The translations under genes were made by a program, and so were the position numbers. The notes beneath the pieces are model-generated. The model was given only the letters and a program-made list of their open reading frames with translations. It did not search any database and was not told the DNA's origin. Below are positions 9,268-20,584 of a stretch of DNA of 64,000 nucleotides, piece after piece. This DNA is from Ditylenchus dipsaci. Lineage: Eukaryota; Nematoda; Chromadorea; Rhabditida; Anguinidae. The number at the start of each line of letters is the position of its first letter. Position 1 is the stretch's first letter. Location of the stretch: NCBI GenBank assembly GCA_004194705.1, contig SADC01000003.1, positions 1-64,000 on the forward strand. Reading direction: 5' to 3'.

Positions 9268-12200
9268 ATGTCGGCGAAAACAGCTGCGACCGCAGCAATA
9301 GTGCTGAGTGTGGGGGCTTTGTTAGCCTGTTCACTGTTTCTTCCAGCATTGATTAGCAAAATTAATGCTATTACTAATGACTTGGAAGCAGTAAGTTGAC
9401 TTTGAACATAATTTCAGGTCTTATTGTATGAAGGACCCGAAAAGGGTCGAAGTCGGAGGCTTTTAGCTAACTATTTCGAGCCCTGTTCGAGCCATAAATT
9501 AGCGAGCATTTTCTCGGAATTAGTGAACAGAATTTTTTGACATTACCAGTTTTTAGCTTTTCAGCTGCTTTTGGCTGTGTCCATAGTCATGCTGATCCGT
9601 AGGGGTCAACATTTTTTAAAATTTCAAAATATCAATTTTTGAAGAGAAAATGCCAAAACTGATATTTTGGATCCTCCCTTAATTATTTGAGCTCTACAAG
9701 ATGACTTTAAAGGGCCATTGCCACCTATTTCGAATTGTCCCCGCCAATTCCAAAATTTCGCCTAATCATTCAACTTTAGTACGGATTTTTCAGCATGGTT
9801 TCTAACAAAACAAGGCCTAGAATTTAATTTTAGGTATAGTTTTGTTAGAAACCAAGTTGAAAAACCCGTACAGAAGTTGAATGATTAAGAATTTTTTTTG
9901 AATTGGCGGTGGACAACCGTTGTCGGAGACGGCAATGGCCCTTTGAAGGGCATGCTCGCCGCCGATGGAAATATTTTGAAAGGCGGGTACCAGGTCAATT
10001 CAAAAGAGAATTATTTTAAAATAAATTTTAGTTGAGTACCCTGCAGGGAATAAGTAATTAAAAACTTATTTACGTTTAACAGCATCGGTGGCCTAGTGGG
10101 ATATCGGCGGAGCACTGCGAAAGTTGGTCGTCCGTTCGATACTCACTGGAAGTATAGTTTTTCCTAATCCTTTCCAAAATTTCGTCAAAATAATTCTCGT
10201 TTGAATTTCGCTGGTACCCGCCTTTCAAAATATTCCCATCGTCGACGAGCATGCCGGTTAACAGAAATTTCAAATCTTGTCTCTTAAAAGTTTTTGGAAA
10301 TATTGGGCCTATGTTAACCTCTGTTGACCCCTCAATATTTCTTACCCACCGATTTTTACACGTAAATTTTTTTATAAACAACACAAAAAAACTGCCTTTA
10401 TTTTCGTGCAGAGCTCAAAAATTTGCCCCAGTGTCATAAATAACAAATTTAAAAAAATTATTTAGAAAATTATTGATGGACAATACTTTTTTTTCGACTA
10501 AAATACTTTTTTCCGACTAAAATATTTTTCCGACTAAAATGGTTTTTCTGACTACAGTCAAACCGCGATTTAGTGCGCCCTCGATTTAGTGCGAACCCCG
10601 ATTTAGTGCGACCCTGAGGTTGATGGACTTGGTCAAAAGTCTTTGAAAGTCTCGAAAGTGCAACCCCGATTTAGTGCAACCCGTATTTAGTGCGACTTTT
10701 TTCCGGTCCCCAGGGTCGCACTAAACCGGGGTTTGACTGTTATTACATTTCCGACTAAAACACTTTTTTCTCCGACTAATTACTTCTTTTTCCGACTAAT
10801 TATCTTTTTTATTCGACTAATTTTTTGTTTGTTTATATGACTTCTCGTATAAGGTCGCCGATCCAAATTTTCGGCTTTTTTGAGCCACTTAGCAGAGAGA
10901 AAGACAAGAAAAGTGGTCATAAATCGGTGAAACCCCGATTTAAAACCAATCAATATTCAATATTTTTATTTGAAATTCAAAAAAGGCGGCCAAAAAATAA
11001 AAAAGGCGGCCAATTTCACACATTAGGTGGTACATTTCACATACAGCCATTTAAAACATGCCTCACGAAAGGGTGGCTGAGTCTAAGGAAAACAGCCCAA
11101 ATCACTGAGATAGCAATGCAATAACCATGCTACCTGCTGTTAAGTGGCTCACAACAGCCGAAAAATTGAATCGGAGACCTTATATAAGAATTCATATGAA
11201 CAAACGAGAAATTAGTCGGAAAAAAAGTATTTGGTCGGAGAAAAAAATTAACATTTTATTGACATTTTTCAATTAAAAAAAATGTTGTCTATGTCAAATC
11301 CGTTTATACACGGAAAAGCGAATATAGGCAAAATGTAAATATCGGTTATCCGACATTTGAGCGCCAAAATCCATTTTCATGCCGGGAGTTTATTGAAATC
11401 ACTTACACTTACAGAATCCATCCTGAATGGTCATGATTCATTCTCAATCCTCGATCCAACCTTGATGATGTAAGAAAGGTAGCACAACCCATGTAGGTGG
11501 CGGGTACTAGCCTAGGTGGCGGGTACTCAGATTGATACCACCTAGGTCTTTGTGATTTCAGTGTTGGTATTATCAGACCGAATTTTCTATAGCATTTTAT
11601 ATAAATCAATTTTCATTTTTCATGCCATTTGGGTGGGTACCTCCGTGAGCAGCTGGTACCCACCCTAGATTTTTGTGCCTTGATGGGTAAAATTCCAATT
11701 TTAGTCTTAACAAACCGGGTTTCCAGGCAATTTTAGGCAGGAAAATAAGTTGTTTTTTATTTTGGCAAGTTTTTTTTATACGGCTGCCAGGTGGATATCT
11801 TTCTTACCAGGGGTCGTATTCAGGTAGGTTAGTAGAGTTTTGGATCAAGAGTTACTCGTGATCTACTCGACGTGTTTCAGACGGGCCGAGTAGGTTCAAA
11901 GATCATGAGTTACTTTTGATCTACTCAACTCGTTTCAGACACACGAGTAGAGTTTTGGATCAAAAGTTACTCGCGATACTACTCGAGCTGTGAGTAATCT
12001 TTGATCTGAGTATAATTGAGATCTTCTCGCCTAACTCGAGTTCTAATCGCCCAACTCGGCTTCCAACCCCGAGTTTTACAAGTAAATTAATTTTTTTTCA
12101 ATTTTTTCTAGTTCTACTCGCCCAACTCGGCTTCCGACCACCGAGTTTTACGAGTAAATTAAATTTTTTTTATTTTTCAAAGTTCTACTCGCCCAACTCG

Positions 12201-15200
12201 GCTTCCGTGCACATAATAACGAATTTCTACAGTAATGCAGTGAAATCTCGATATAGTTTCTGGTCGTAAGCCGAGTTGGGCGAGTAGAACCCGAGTTGGG
12301 CGAGTAGAACTCGAGAAAATTAAAAAAAAAAATGAGTCTACTCGTAATACGCGGGGTTAGAAATCCAGGTTAGGCAAGTAAAACTCGAGTATAGCTAGTA
12401 AAAATAAATTCTACTTGGATCAAAAACTACTCGCTGTTCGAGTAGGATCGCGAGTAACTTTTGATCCTAAACTCTACTCAACCCGTTTCAAATGCGAGTA
12501 GGATCAAGAGTAACTCTTGATCTACTGACTCTACTAACCGACCTGAATACCACCCCAGGAAGTACCCAGCTTGGGTATTGGAGTTGGGGTAGGTAAAATC
12601 GCAATTTGGTCCAACAAAACCAGTTTCTTACAATATTTTCAGTTAAAGGGGAGTGTATTTCCTTTCCGTATCTGGTCCCGCATGGAAATCGTTTAATTTC
12701 AAATTAAACAACATTTATAGGTTGCAGGTTCGAGTCTCTCTGTGTGTGAACTTTATTTTTTTCACATTTTATTCACTAGTTTGATATCAAAATGATTCTA
12801 ATAGTCTTGCGAACGTAGGAAGATTATCAGGAAATATTCACATGTATATCTATGCTGGGGGAGGGTAGGTGGTGATGAGGATGCTGAATAGGCAGGGACC
12901 TTATTCAATCAAACCTTTTCTTTGGTAAATAAAACTTTGCAAGCGACCCAATTATCAAAGAAATTTTCAGTATAGAAATTTTTTTGCCAAGTGCCTAGTG
13001 CATGCCTGAGTATATAAATTGCTATCACTATTAGAAAAATAATTAAACAGCTAGAGTATATGGTCTATGGCTGACTTTCTTTTACTTCAAAATGAAAATT
13101 TATTATGATTTTTGACCAAAAAAGCAATTATGGAAATGTTTCCGATCGATTAATTGGTATTTTTTAGTCTGAGTTCAGCTAAATCACTGAAAAAATGTGA
13201 AAAAATAAAGTTCACACCCAGAGAGACTCGAACCTGCAACACATAAATGTGGTTTAATTTGAATTAAAACGATTTCCATTCGGACCAGATACGGAAAGGA
13301 AATACACTCCCCTTTTAAACAAATGGTTCATTTCTTGTTTTTCAGAATTTTTTTATTTTTTTAGTCAATCCAGGTGGATATCCACCTGAGCAGAGAGCAA
13401 CTACCCCAGGATTCGCGGTTTTGGTGCCTAAAATCGCAATTTCGGTCTTTGCAAACCCAATTATCTAGACAATTTAACGACACAATAAATGGATTCTTTT
13501 TAATTTTAATAAAAAAAATCACGGTATTTAGGTGTATATCCACTTGACCAGGTGGTAGACATAGGGTTTAGGTGGGTAAAGCTGTCATTTAAGTCTTAAC
13601 CAACCCAATTCAACACACTATTTTAAAGAAAGTGTTTTACTGTTAATTTTGATTAAAAATTTGATGTTCAGGCTATCCATGTGGATATCCACATGGCCAA
13701 GTGGCAGCCTCACCAGGTTTTGGGTCTAGGTAGAAGAAATCGGGATTTTGGTACTAATAAACCCGATTACCCACACGATTTTACGTATGATAGGACAATT
13801 TGTTTTTGAGTCCGACTCAATTTTATTTCAGGCAGGTGATATCCGCCTGACCAGGAGGTACCCACCCCGGGTATTGAGGTTGGGGTGAGTATAATTTTGC
13901 TTGCTGTTTCCAAATCAAATACCTTTGACGAATTGATTACTGTTAATTAATAGCAGTTCTAAGTAATTCATTTTGACTAACTGAGCATAGGAAAAGGTAC
14001 ATTCTTGAGTATTACAGTTTTCCAGCGACAGGCTAGAAAAGCATCTAGAAAAAGAACTAAGACCTAAAAGCCTACTTTTTAGATGGATAATTGCCTTGCC
14101 TAGTGGTTGGCATGAAAATGAATTTCGGCGCTCAAATGTCCGCGCTCTAATGTCGGATAACCGTAAATATCAATTGGGGGCCAAAAACGTGTTAAAGGGC
14201 ATGCCCACGCTAATAAGACGTGGTGCTCGGGAATTCAAAATTTTTTCTTTATCATTGAACTTCTATACGGATTTTTTAACTTGGTTTCTAACAAAACAAG
14301 GCCTAAAATTTAATTTTAGGTATGGTTTTGTTAGAAACCAAGTTGAAAAATCCGTACACAAGTTTAGTGGTTAGAAAAAAAATTGAATTCCCGGGCACCA
14401 CCTCTTATTAGCGTGGGCATGCCCCTTTAAGGGCATCGTAAAAAAACCCTCAAAACTAGTCCTTCCTACGGAATTTTCGACCGTAGACTGTGATTCGATA
14501 AAGTACATAACTGTTAAAAACTATTATGCCGTCAGAATATTTATAAAAACGGAGTGACGCTAAGTCTTCAATATTTTTTGTAGGACATTCTCGAGTTCGA
14601 CAATTTGCAAAAACAGATCTGGTCTGTGGCTATCTCGTCCAATCATCCATCTGACCAATCCAAAACAACTCAAGGCTTTTTGCTAGAAGCAATTCGTCGC
14701 AAACGCCATCTCAATAATCAAAAACGTCAAGTACCAGGTCAATGTCAGTGTCAAGAGCAGAACCACTGTCCTCCAGGTCCAGCAGGAGAGCCAGGTGAGG
14801 ATGGACACGATGGAATGCCAGGAGAACCAGGAGGCAATGGAATGCCAGGAGTTTCTGGAAAGCATCCTCCAGTGATGAGTTCAGCAGAAGGTTGTAGAAT
14901 GTGCCCTCCTGGCCCACCAGGCTACCCTGGACCCCCTGGACCAGCAGGAACGGATGGCCACCCAGGAGGGGCAGGTGAGCCAGGCAGAGAAGGTCACCCT
15001 GGTTACATGGGCACCCCGGCCAACCAGGGATGGCAGGAGAACCTGGTCATCCAGGCAAAAACGGGCAACCAGGATATCCTGGAAGAAGTGGATTTACTGG
15101 GGAGAAAGGAGAGAAAGGAGCGCCAGGTTCGCTAGTTGAGACTAAAATCGTGGTAAATAACAAGTTTTTAGGACCAAAAGGTCCAATGGGTCCTCCCGGA

Positions 15201-15432
15201 TTTCCGGGCAGAGCTGGACCAGATGCAAAACCCGGCTTGGCAGGACCTACCGGCCCTTCTGGAGAGACTGGAGAAGCTGGAGAAAAAGGCAATGATGGAG
15301 GAGAAGGAGGTATGGGTGCTGATGGAGGTCCTGGAGAAGATGCTTCTTACTGTAGATGTCCAAGCAGGTTTAATTTTTATTTAAATTTTTTTTGAATAAA
15401 GATTGTTTTTTAGAACTGGAAACCGACAATAG
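9268..15432 (+). CDS. Nematode cuticle collagen
   Basis: Exon 1 (9268-9390) codes MSAKTAATAAIVLSVGALLA and on to DLEA: the Col_cuticle_N domain, a hydrophobic signal/anchor segment. Donor GCA|GTAAGT, phase 0. Exon 2 starts at 14584 after TTTTTTGTAG. It gives the non-collagenous linker with a basic processing-like site (IRRKRH), the Cys cluster QCQCQEQNHC and Gly-X-Y blocks. A second Cys pair (GCRMC) follows. Near 15000-15028 the Gly-X-Y frame shifts. Removing 14975-15027 (GTGAGC...ACCAG) restores it exactly; a missing base near 15010 is the alternative. A second optional intron is 15127-15171. A last 46-nt intron (15368-15413) leads to the end CRCPSRTGNRQ, TAG at 15430-15432. The product is secreted, cross-linked through Cys/Tyr, and built into the cuticle as trimers. 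Promoter not resolved. A truncated paralogous exon lies at 7364. Confidence 0.85.
9708..9945. mobile_element. Foldback MITE, family C
   Basis: Ends ttaaagggccattgcc and ggcaatggccctttgaa are inverted copies. The core has ttggtttctaacaaaacaag and its complement flanking a small centre. Confidence 0.75.
9946..10260. mobile_element. Foldback element with aaaggcgggtacc arms
   Basis: Left arm catgctcgccgccgatgg-aaatattttgaaaggcgggtacc pairs with ggtacccgcctttcaaaatatt-cccatcgtcgacgagcatg at 10205-10255. A tRNA-like segment (10080-10152) lies within it. Confidence 0.65.
10080..10152 (+). pseudogene. tRNA-like segment within a foldback
   Basis: Reads gcatcggtggcctagtgg, then gatatcggcggagc, and ends ccgttcgatactc. 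These resemble a tRNA A box (TGGCCTAGTGG) and B box (GTTCGATAC) at normal spacing. Stem pairing is poor, so it is probably a SINE or tRNA pseudogene. Confidence 0.45.
10470..10830. repeat. ttttccgactaaaat minisatellite split by a MITE
   Basis: Tandem 16-18 bp units (cttttttccgactaaaat) run from about 10480 to 10550 and resume from 10742 to 10830. Inverted units (ttagtcggaaaaaaagta) occur at 11205-11255, so the whole stretch may be a larger foldback. 10830-11200 holds other low-complexity sequence. Confidence 0.7.
10555..10739. mobile_element. MITE, family A (cagtcaaacc ends)
   Basis: Inverted ends cagtcaaaccgcgatttag and ctaaaccggggtttgactg, flanked by TA, with repeated ccccgatttagtgcga units inside. 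The end sequence and TA target fit Tc1/mariner/pogo-type MITEs. Confidence 0.8.
11430..11815. repeat. Degenerate ggtgggtacc/tacccacc repeats
   Basis: Several diverged units of about 130-150 bp share the blocks ggtggcgggtactag, gattttggtcttaacaaacc and a tttt-rich part. Related units follow at 12545-12640 and 13360-13890. Confidence 0.55.
11817..12552. mobile_element. Foldback element, family E (gtattcaggtaggttagtag)
   Basis: Inverted ends: gtattcaggtaggttagtag near 11817 and ctactaaccgacctgaatac near 12550. Sub-terminal gatcaagagttactc units are repeated many times in both directions, with ctactcgcccaactcggctt units in the centre. A second copy occurs at 47628-48345. Confidence 0.75.
12636..13318. 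mobile_element. Inverted-repeat element with B-box-like arms
   Basis: Arms of about 130 bp (12636-12775 and 13190-13318) are inverted copies: ggggagtgtatttcctttcc ... gcaggttcgagtctctctg ... ttttttcacat. The GGTTCGAGTC within each arm matches an RNA polymerase III B box or tRNA T arm. The 415-bp centre has no coding potential that I can see. Confidence 0.7.
13355..13890. repeat. Degenerate ggatatccacc repeat units
   Basis: About three to four units of roughly 150 bp: a caggtggatatccacctga block, a cccaggttttgggtctaggt block, and gattt-ggt-aaacccgattacc. This is the same family as 11.4 kb and 3.7 kb. Confidence 0.6.
14193..14433. mobile_element. Foldback MITE, family C
   Basis: Ends ttaaagggcatgcccacgc and gcgtgggcatgcccctttaa are inverted copies. 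Inner arms agttgaaaaatccgtac and ggttttgttagaaaccaag pair across a short centre. Near-identical in plan to 33730-33969. Confidence 0.85.
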
Positions 15433-15493
15433 TAAGGCCAATTATAGAAAAGAAGTTGATAAAAACCATTTTTTGCTCAACTTTATGATAGTG

Positions 15494-15499
15494 AAATAA
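15494..15499 (+). terminator. Poly(A) signal of the collagen gene
   Basis: AATAAA about 60 bases after the TAG stop at 15432. Confidence 0.6.
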
Positions 15500-15584
15500 A
15501 ATTTATGTAACAATATTATTGTCAATTCTTTAGCAACTTAGAGAACATTTGCAGGATTTTCTTGACCAGTGAGCTAGTTAGAGG

Positions 15585-15846
15585 GAGACACCCGTGCGTT
15601 TTAAAAATTTAAGGCGGGAACCAGAATTTTTTTTGAGTAATGCCATTTTTCACTTGTTTTGCATCAAATCTAATTTTTATGACCTTATACTACTTTTAAA
15701 AACTAGACAACTTAAAAAGTCTGAAAAGTTGAGCCAACTTAAAAAATCTGGATGAGAATGCATAGAAATGTTTTGCGAGAAAGAAAAAGCTGCTGGTCCC
15801 CCGCCTTTTTTTCGTGTAAGGCACGGGCATACTCCTTTAAGGAGGT
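15585..15846. mobile_element. Foldback MITE, family C variant
   Basis: Arms: cccgtgcgttttaaaaattt-aaggcggg on the left, cccgcctttttttcgtgtaag-gcacggg on the right, ending cctttaaggagg. A close relative is at 25445-25682. 15850-16500 holds a G10 run, a taatag...cattttgtacaaa inverted stretch and nothing coding. Confidence 0.6.
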
Positions 15847-16532
15847 AAATAAATTAAAAAACTATTATAGGGGGGGGGGTGCGGAAGTTTATATACGCAT
15901 CGACTATTGTCGAAAGTTCAAGTCCCTCTGGAGATTTTTTAATTTACTTTTCAGTAAGTTTATCGACTTTTGGGTCTAAAAATCATCGAGCAATCGATTT
16001 CAACCGTTTCCAGCACTGCTTTGCTGTCAGCAACAGCCTCAATTTTGCGATTTTGAGCAAATGACCACCAAAATAAAAGGAAAACAGCCAAAATGATGCG
16101 TTCTTAGATTTATGTAGACTGATCCTCCACCAATTTTATTTATTTGTTTATTTTTGTACCAAATTTTCTTTCGCCCTTTTCTCTTATTTTTGCACAAAGT
16201 GATAACACCATCATGTAGCCCTAGGATTCTAGTTTTTAACGAAACATAGCTGTTCGCGAAATATTTTCAAAATGTTCAAGAAAACAACAAAACTATGGAC
16301 TAACTTATTTTTTGACTTGTTCCATACTTTAAAGCATTTTGAAAATATCTTGCAAAAAGTTACACTTCGTAAGAAACTAGAATTGCAGGGCTACTTAATA
16401 GTCTCATCAATTTGTAAAAAAAGATGAAAAAAAATTAGATAAAAAGGCAAAACTAAAAAATTAAAAAAATTTTGTACAAAAAAAGTATTGCTCATTATTT
16501 TTGAACCAATGTTTTTTTGGGACAAAGCTTTT

Positions 16533-18315
16533 TTGGGACAAAGCTTTTTTTTGCTGCAAAAAGACTTTTTTTTGCTGCAAAAATTAGTTGATGCAAAAAG
16601 TCTTTTTTTTTGCTGCAAAAGACTTTTTTTGCTGCAAATCGGCTTTTTTTTGCTGCTAATCGGCTTTTTCTGGTCCAAACTATTTTAGCTGTAATTTTGG
16701 CGTGCGGTCAATTGGTCCACGGTCAATTGCTCCACGGTCAATTGATCCACGGTCAATTGGTCCACAAAATTATTTTCAAATTAATCTTTTTTGTCTTGTG
16801 AAGAACTTCTGTTATTTTAACAGTTTTTCGATAATTCAGCCTTAACCCTACTGGTTAATCCACGCACCAACCAAACCAGGTGGTCATCCCTTTGTTGTTA
16901 AATTATTTTTTATGTTTTTCGGGTTCTATTATCTGTTTTTTACACTAATTCGAGCATTCTGAAGAGGGTTTGATAATAGTAAAATTCCATTTTGTGGGGT
17001 GATTTATAGTTTCGTTAAAATTGCCGGAATGACCCTGAAAGCTGAACTGGTGTTAAGGTAGTAGTACGGTACTAGTACCAAGGCATTGACCAGGTACCGG
17101 TATTCAGGAGTAGAAGTGCCTAGGTAGTGGTGCTTGGGTGGTGGTTGTTTCTAGGTGGTACGCAGGTTGTTTATTAGACCATTTTTCATTGGTAGCTCGA
17201 TCGTCTGGATATTCCAAGTACCAACAAAAACCGACTGGTAAAGAAATTTCGACCCTACTATAGAATACCCCCCCCCCCAAAATCCGACCTTTTAAAACTT
17301 AAGTAAAAAGTACCCAAATATATGTCCCAGACCCCGGAAAATGTGCGCAAACTCTTCATTAGTCACAACTTCCGTACGCTGGCCTACCCCCAAGCCTAAG
17401 GGCTAAGCCTAAGCTTGTTGTTTGCAAGGGTAGTTACAGCATTTTTTAAAGGTCGGATTTTTGGGGGGGGGGGGGTATTCTATAGTAGCGCCGAAATTTC
17501 AAAATTTACAATGTTTTTCTATGATCCAACCTCAGTTTTCATGGATAATCTATGCACCGACTAAACCAAGTGGTCGTCCACTTGGATCGATTTTTTTTCA
17601 CGTTTTATGTTGCAAAATTGTTTTTTCTGGACTAATACGGGCAAGCTGAAAATGGTTTGATAATAGTGAAATATGGGTTTCTGGAATTTTTTGAGTATTG
17701 GGAATAATTGATTTTACCAAAACTCTATTTCACCAAAACTCAAAAAATACTCGAGAAAATGGCATTTTACCACTATCAAACCATCTTCAGAATGCTCGAA
17801 TTAGTGTAAAAACAGATAATAGAACCCGAAAAACATAAAAAAAATTGATCCAGGTGGACGACCACCTGGTTTGGTTGGTGCGTGGATTAACCAGTAGGGT
17901 TAAGGCTGAATTATCGAAAAACTGTTAAAATAACAGAAGTTCTTCACAAGACAAAAAAGATTAATTTGAAAATAATTTTGTGGACCAATTGACCGTGGAT
18001 CAATTGACCGTGGAGCAATTGACCGTGGATCAATTGACCGTGGAGCAATTGACCGTGGACCAATTGACCGCACGCCAAAATTACAGCTAAAATAGTTTGG
18101 ACCAGAAAAAGCCGATTAGCAGCAAAAAAAGCCGATTTGCAGCAAAAAAAAGTCTTTTTGCAGCGAAAAAAGAATTTTTGCAGCAAAAATATTTGCAGCA
18201 AAAAAAGTCTTTTTGCAGCAAAAATATTTGCAGCAAAAAAAAGTCTTTTTGCAGCGAAAAAAAGACTTTTTGCGGCAAAAAAAAGGTTTTTTTGCAGCAA
18301 AAAAAAGCTTTGTCC
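16533..18315. repeat. Giant foldback with aaaaagtctttttgcagc units
   Basis: Arms of about 450 bp (16533-16985) and 550 bp (17763-18315) are inverted copies. In order they carry tgggacaaagc, tandem ttttttgctgcaaaa units, ggtcaattgNtccac units (four on the left, six on the right), a unique block, and ccaaccaaaccaggtggtc. Inside sits a second, smaller inverted pair: a C-run with aaaatccgacctttt near 17270 and its complement near 17445-17475. No coding sequence was recognised. Confidence 0.85.
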
Positions 18316-18319
18316 GTTT

Positions 18320-19270
18320 TTTGCGATTTTAATTTACATGATAATTTACAACCATATACTGAAAAGTACGCCAAGAAGTAGGGCTACGCTTTGAGTGTAA
18401 GGTTGCAAATAAGTATGTAAATTAAAAATACAAAAAACGTCACTTCCAAATTAATACCGAATAGTTCTGGATAGTCCTATGGAGGATGGCATCGAATCGG
18501 ACATGGTTTAATGTAATTAAACTTTTAGCTCTAACTTTATACTAACTTTTTATCGTATGATATCTCAAATGAAAGCTCAGAACCTTGGCTACATTTTGAT
18601 TTACATACTTGTAAATAAAAGAAGAAAAAAATAAGGTTATCAGCCAATAATAGTCGAACCTGTGACCTCGGATGCGTATATAAAGTCCCCCCCCTCAAAA
18701 CAACGCTTGAAAAAAAAACATATTTTGTGAAATTGTGTCCTTGATTGCACGGGTGCCAGTCAGCCGAAATTCGATGATTTTCAGCGTCGATGCATGTTTG
18801 TAAAAGCTCATTGCTGGTGCTATTTTTGAAAAAAAAACCCGAGCTGGTGCCCGGCTCGAGTATATGGCGGTGGTCATTTTGGACCTACTAAAAAGCTAAT
18901 TCAGATTTATTTCAATAATCAAAGTTACAGCACTTCTCTATTACAAAGATTGGTAATGATTTATTGGCCGTACCCGCGGCGACGTTGGTACTGCGCTTGC
19001 TAGTGTATTTAATTATAATAAAAAAGGTCAAAGACATTTATTAAATTGCCGCTTAAACACTTATCTATTGGCAAAACGAAATACATTTTCACATTTGTTT
19101 TTCTTAGATAATTTTTTGTAAGGAGAAAAAATTCAGATAACTTTTCATTAAAGTACTAACACAAGAGTAGCCAGTTTTAGGAATAACCAGTTCTCTACCT
19201 CTTGGATAATTTTCGTGAAACCAATGCCAAATTTGCAATAAAACTAGAGTAATACATTTTTGCTGTAAAA
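18320..19270. other. Region with no recognised gene
   Basis: It holds AT-rich sequence, a tRNA T-arm-like stretch on the minus strand at about 18652-18675 (ggtcacaggttcgac), and poly(C) and poly(A) runs. I see no supported exon. Confidence 0.5.
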
Positions 19271-19271
19271 T

Positions 19272-19718
19272 ACAGGGTCCTCAAAATTTGTGGCACTTTT
19301 TGTTTTGCTCCTATCTCTTTGAATTTATTGCGTTTTCAAGAGGCCTTTTTTGTTTGTTTGATAGCCAACTCTTCGGGCAACTTATTGGCACTACGTTCAT
19401 TATTTTTCGATAACGTTGTCATCATTTCCTGACCTGTTATAAAATTTTTTTTGATTTTTAGTTGAAAATGGATTTAAATTAAACAAAAGGTTTGGAGTGT
19501 GATCTGGTTCATTCATATAATTCACTTTCAACCAAAAATCAAAAAGAAAATTCAACAGGTCAGGGAATGAGGATAACATTCATGAACAATAATGAACGTG
19601 GTGTCATCTAGTTGCCCGGAGAGTTGGCTATCGAACAAGAAAATATCTCTTCAAAACGCGATAAATTCGAAGAGATATGAGCAAAACAAATAGTGCCACG
19701 AATTTGGCGAACCCTGTA
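19272..19718. mobile_element. Foldback element with acagggt ends
   Basis: Arms of about 150-180 bp are inverted copies: acagggtcctcaaaatttgt on the left, and the complement ending gcgaaccctgta on the right. Inner matching blocks include gatagccaactcttcgggc. The ends resemble those at 2157 and 60475. Confidence 0.75.
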
Positions 19719-19792
19719 ATACAAACATCAGGTTCAGAATAAAATACACAACAAAATCAAAAGGTTTTCTAAAGATTAAAAATATATGCGTA

Positions 19793-20008
19793 CCGTATTT
19801 TCTTCTAATAAAGCCAGAGTGGCTTTATTTTTCAAACCTCAAAAATTTTGGATCTAACTTTTTATTTTTTCAACATTTTGACCAAAATCAAAAGCAAATC
19901 CGTAGAGCTCATGGGATCTAAGCAAACGTATTAAATGGATTTACAAAAAGTTACACCAGGTGGGATACGGCTTTATTAGAGCATCTGGCTCTAATAGAGG
20001 AAATAAGG
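19793..20008. mobile_element. MITE, family B
   Basis: Left end ccgtattttcttctaataa, right end ctctaatagaggaaataagg, with TA outside both. The right TA is shared with the family A element that starts at 20011. Confidence 0.7.
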
Positions 20009-20010
20009 TA

Positions 20011-20440
20011 CAGTCAAACCTCGATAATCCGCCACCCCAAAAAGTTCGTTCCCGCCTAGGGTCCGACATCTTCTTTTACCCCGATTTCTGAATATTTTTG
20101 CTAGTTCTGTTTCGACAGTCTGGGCGCAAATATGGTGAGGATTCCGATTTCGCCGATCGTTTTTCAGAAATATGAAAAATCTCCATCTAAAAAAGCAAAA
20201 CCGCGATAAACCGCCACCCTTTTTTTAAAATAGGGTGGCGGTTTATCGAGGTTTTGCTCTTTTAGAGAATTTTTTTTATAATTATGAAAAACGATCGGCA
20301 AAATCGGGATCCTCACGATATTTGCGACCAGACTGTCAAAACACAACTAGCAAAAATATTCAGAAATCGGGATAAAAAAAGGTGTCGGACCCTAGGCGGG
20401 AACGAACTTTTTGGGGTGGCGGATTATCGAGGTTTGACTG
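20011..20440. mobile_element. MITE, family A with long inverted arms
   Basis: Arms of about 200 bp: cagtcaaacctcgataatcc ... gcctagggtccgacat on the left, complement on the right ending ggtttgactg, TA on both sides. The gttcccgcctagggtc block is shared with the copies at 30.8 and 35.0 kb. Confidence 0.85.
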
Positions 20441-20584
20441 TACTCGATTTCAGTGATCTGCCCGTAGACGTAAGGAGCATATTCATATTTACACTTACCT
20501 GTAACTTTGCCCCACTTCTATCCTGACTTTTGTCTTTTATCCTCACCTATTGCCTTATCTTTAAAGAAACAAAGACATTTCAAA

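Larger units (their letters stand above)
9391..14583 (+). other. Collagen intron 1, 5.2 kb, filled with repeats
   Basis: GTAAGT donor to TTTTTTGTAG acceptor. It contains, in order, two family C foldbacks, a tRNA-like stretch, a minisatellite with a family A MITE, diverged ggtggatatccacc repeats, a family E foldback, an inverted repeat with B-box-like arms and another family C foldback. No coding sequence was recognised inside. Confidence 0.75.

Noticed and set aside
16391..16801. Lys/Phe-rich ORFs on both strands
   Set aside because: They arise from the ttttttgctgcaaaa units of the giant foldback.
17944..18394. 118- and 95-residue ORFs
   Set aside because: Same repeat units in the right arm of the foldback; mirror images of the left-arm ORFs.
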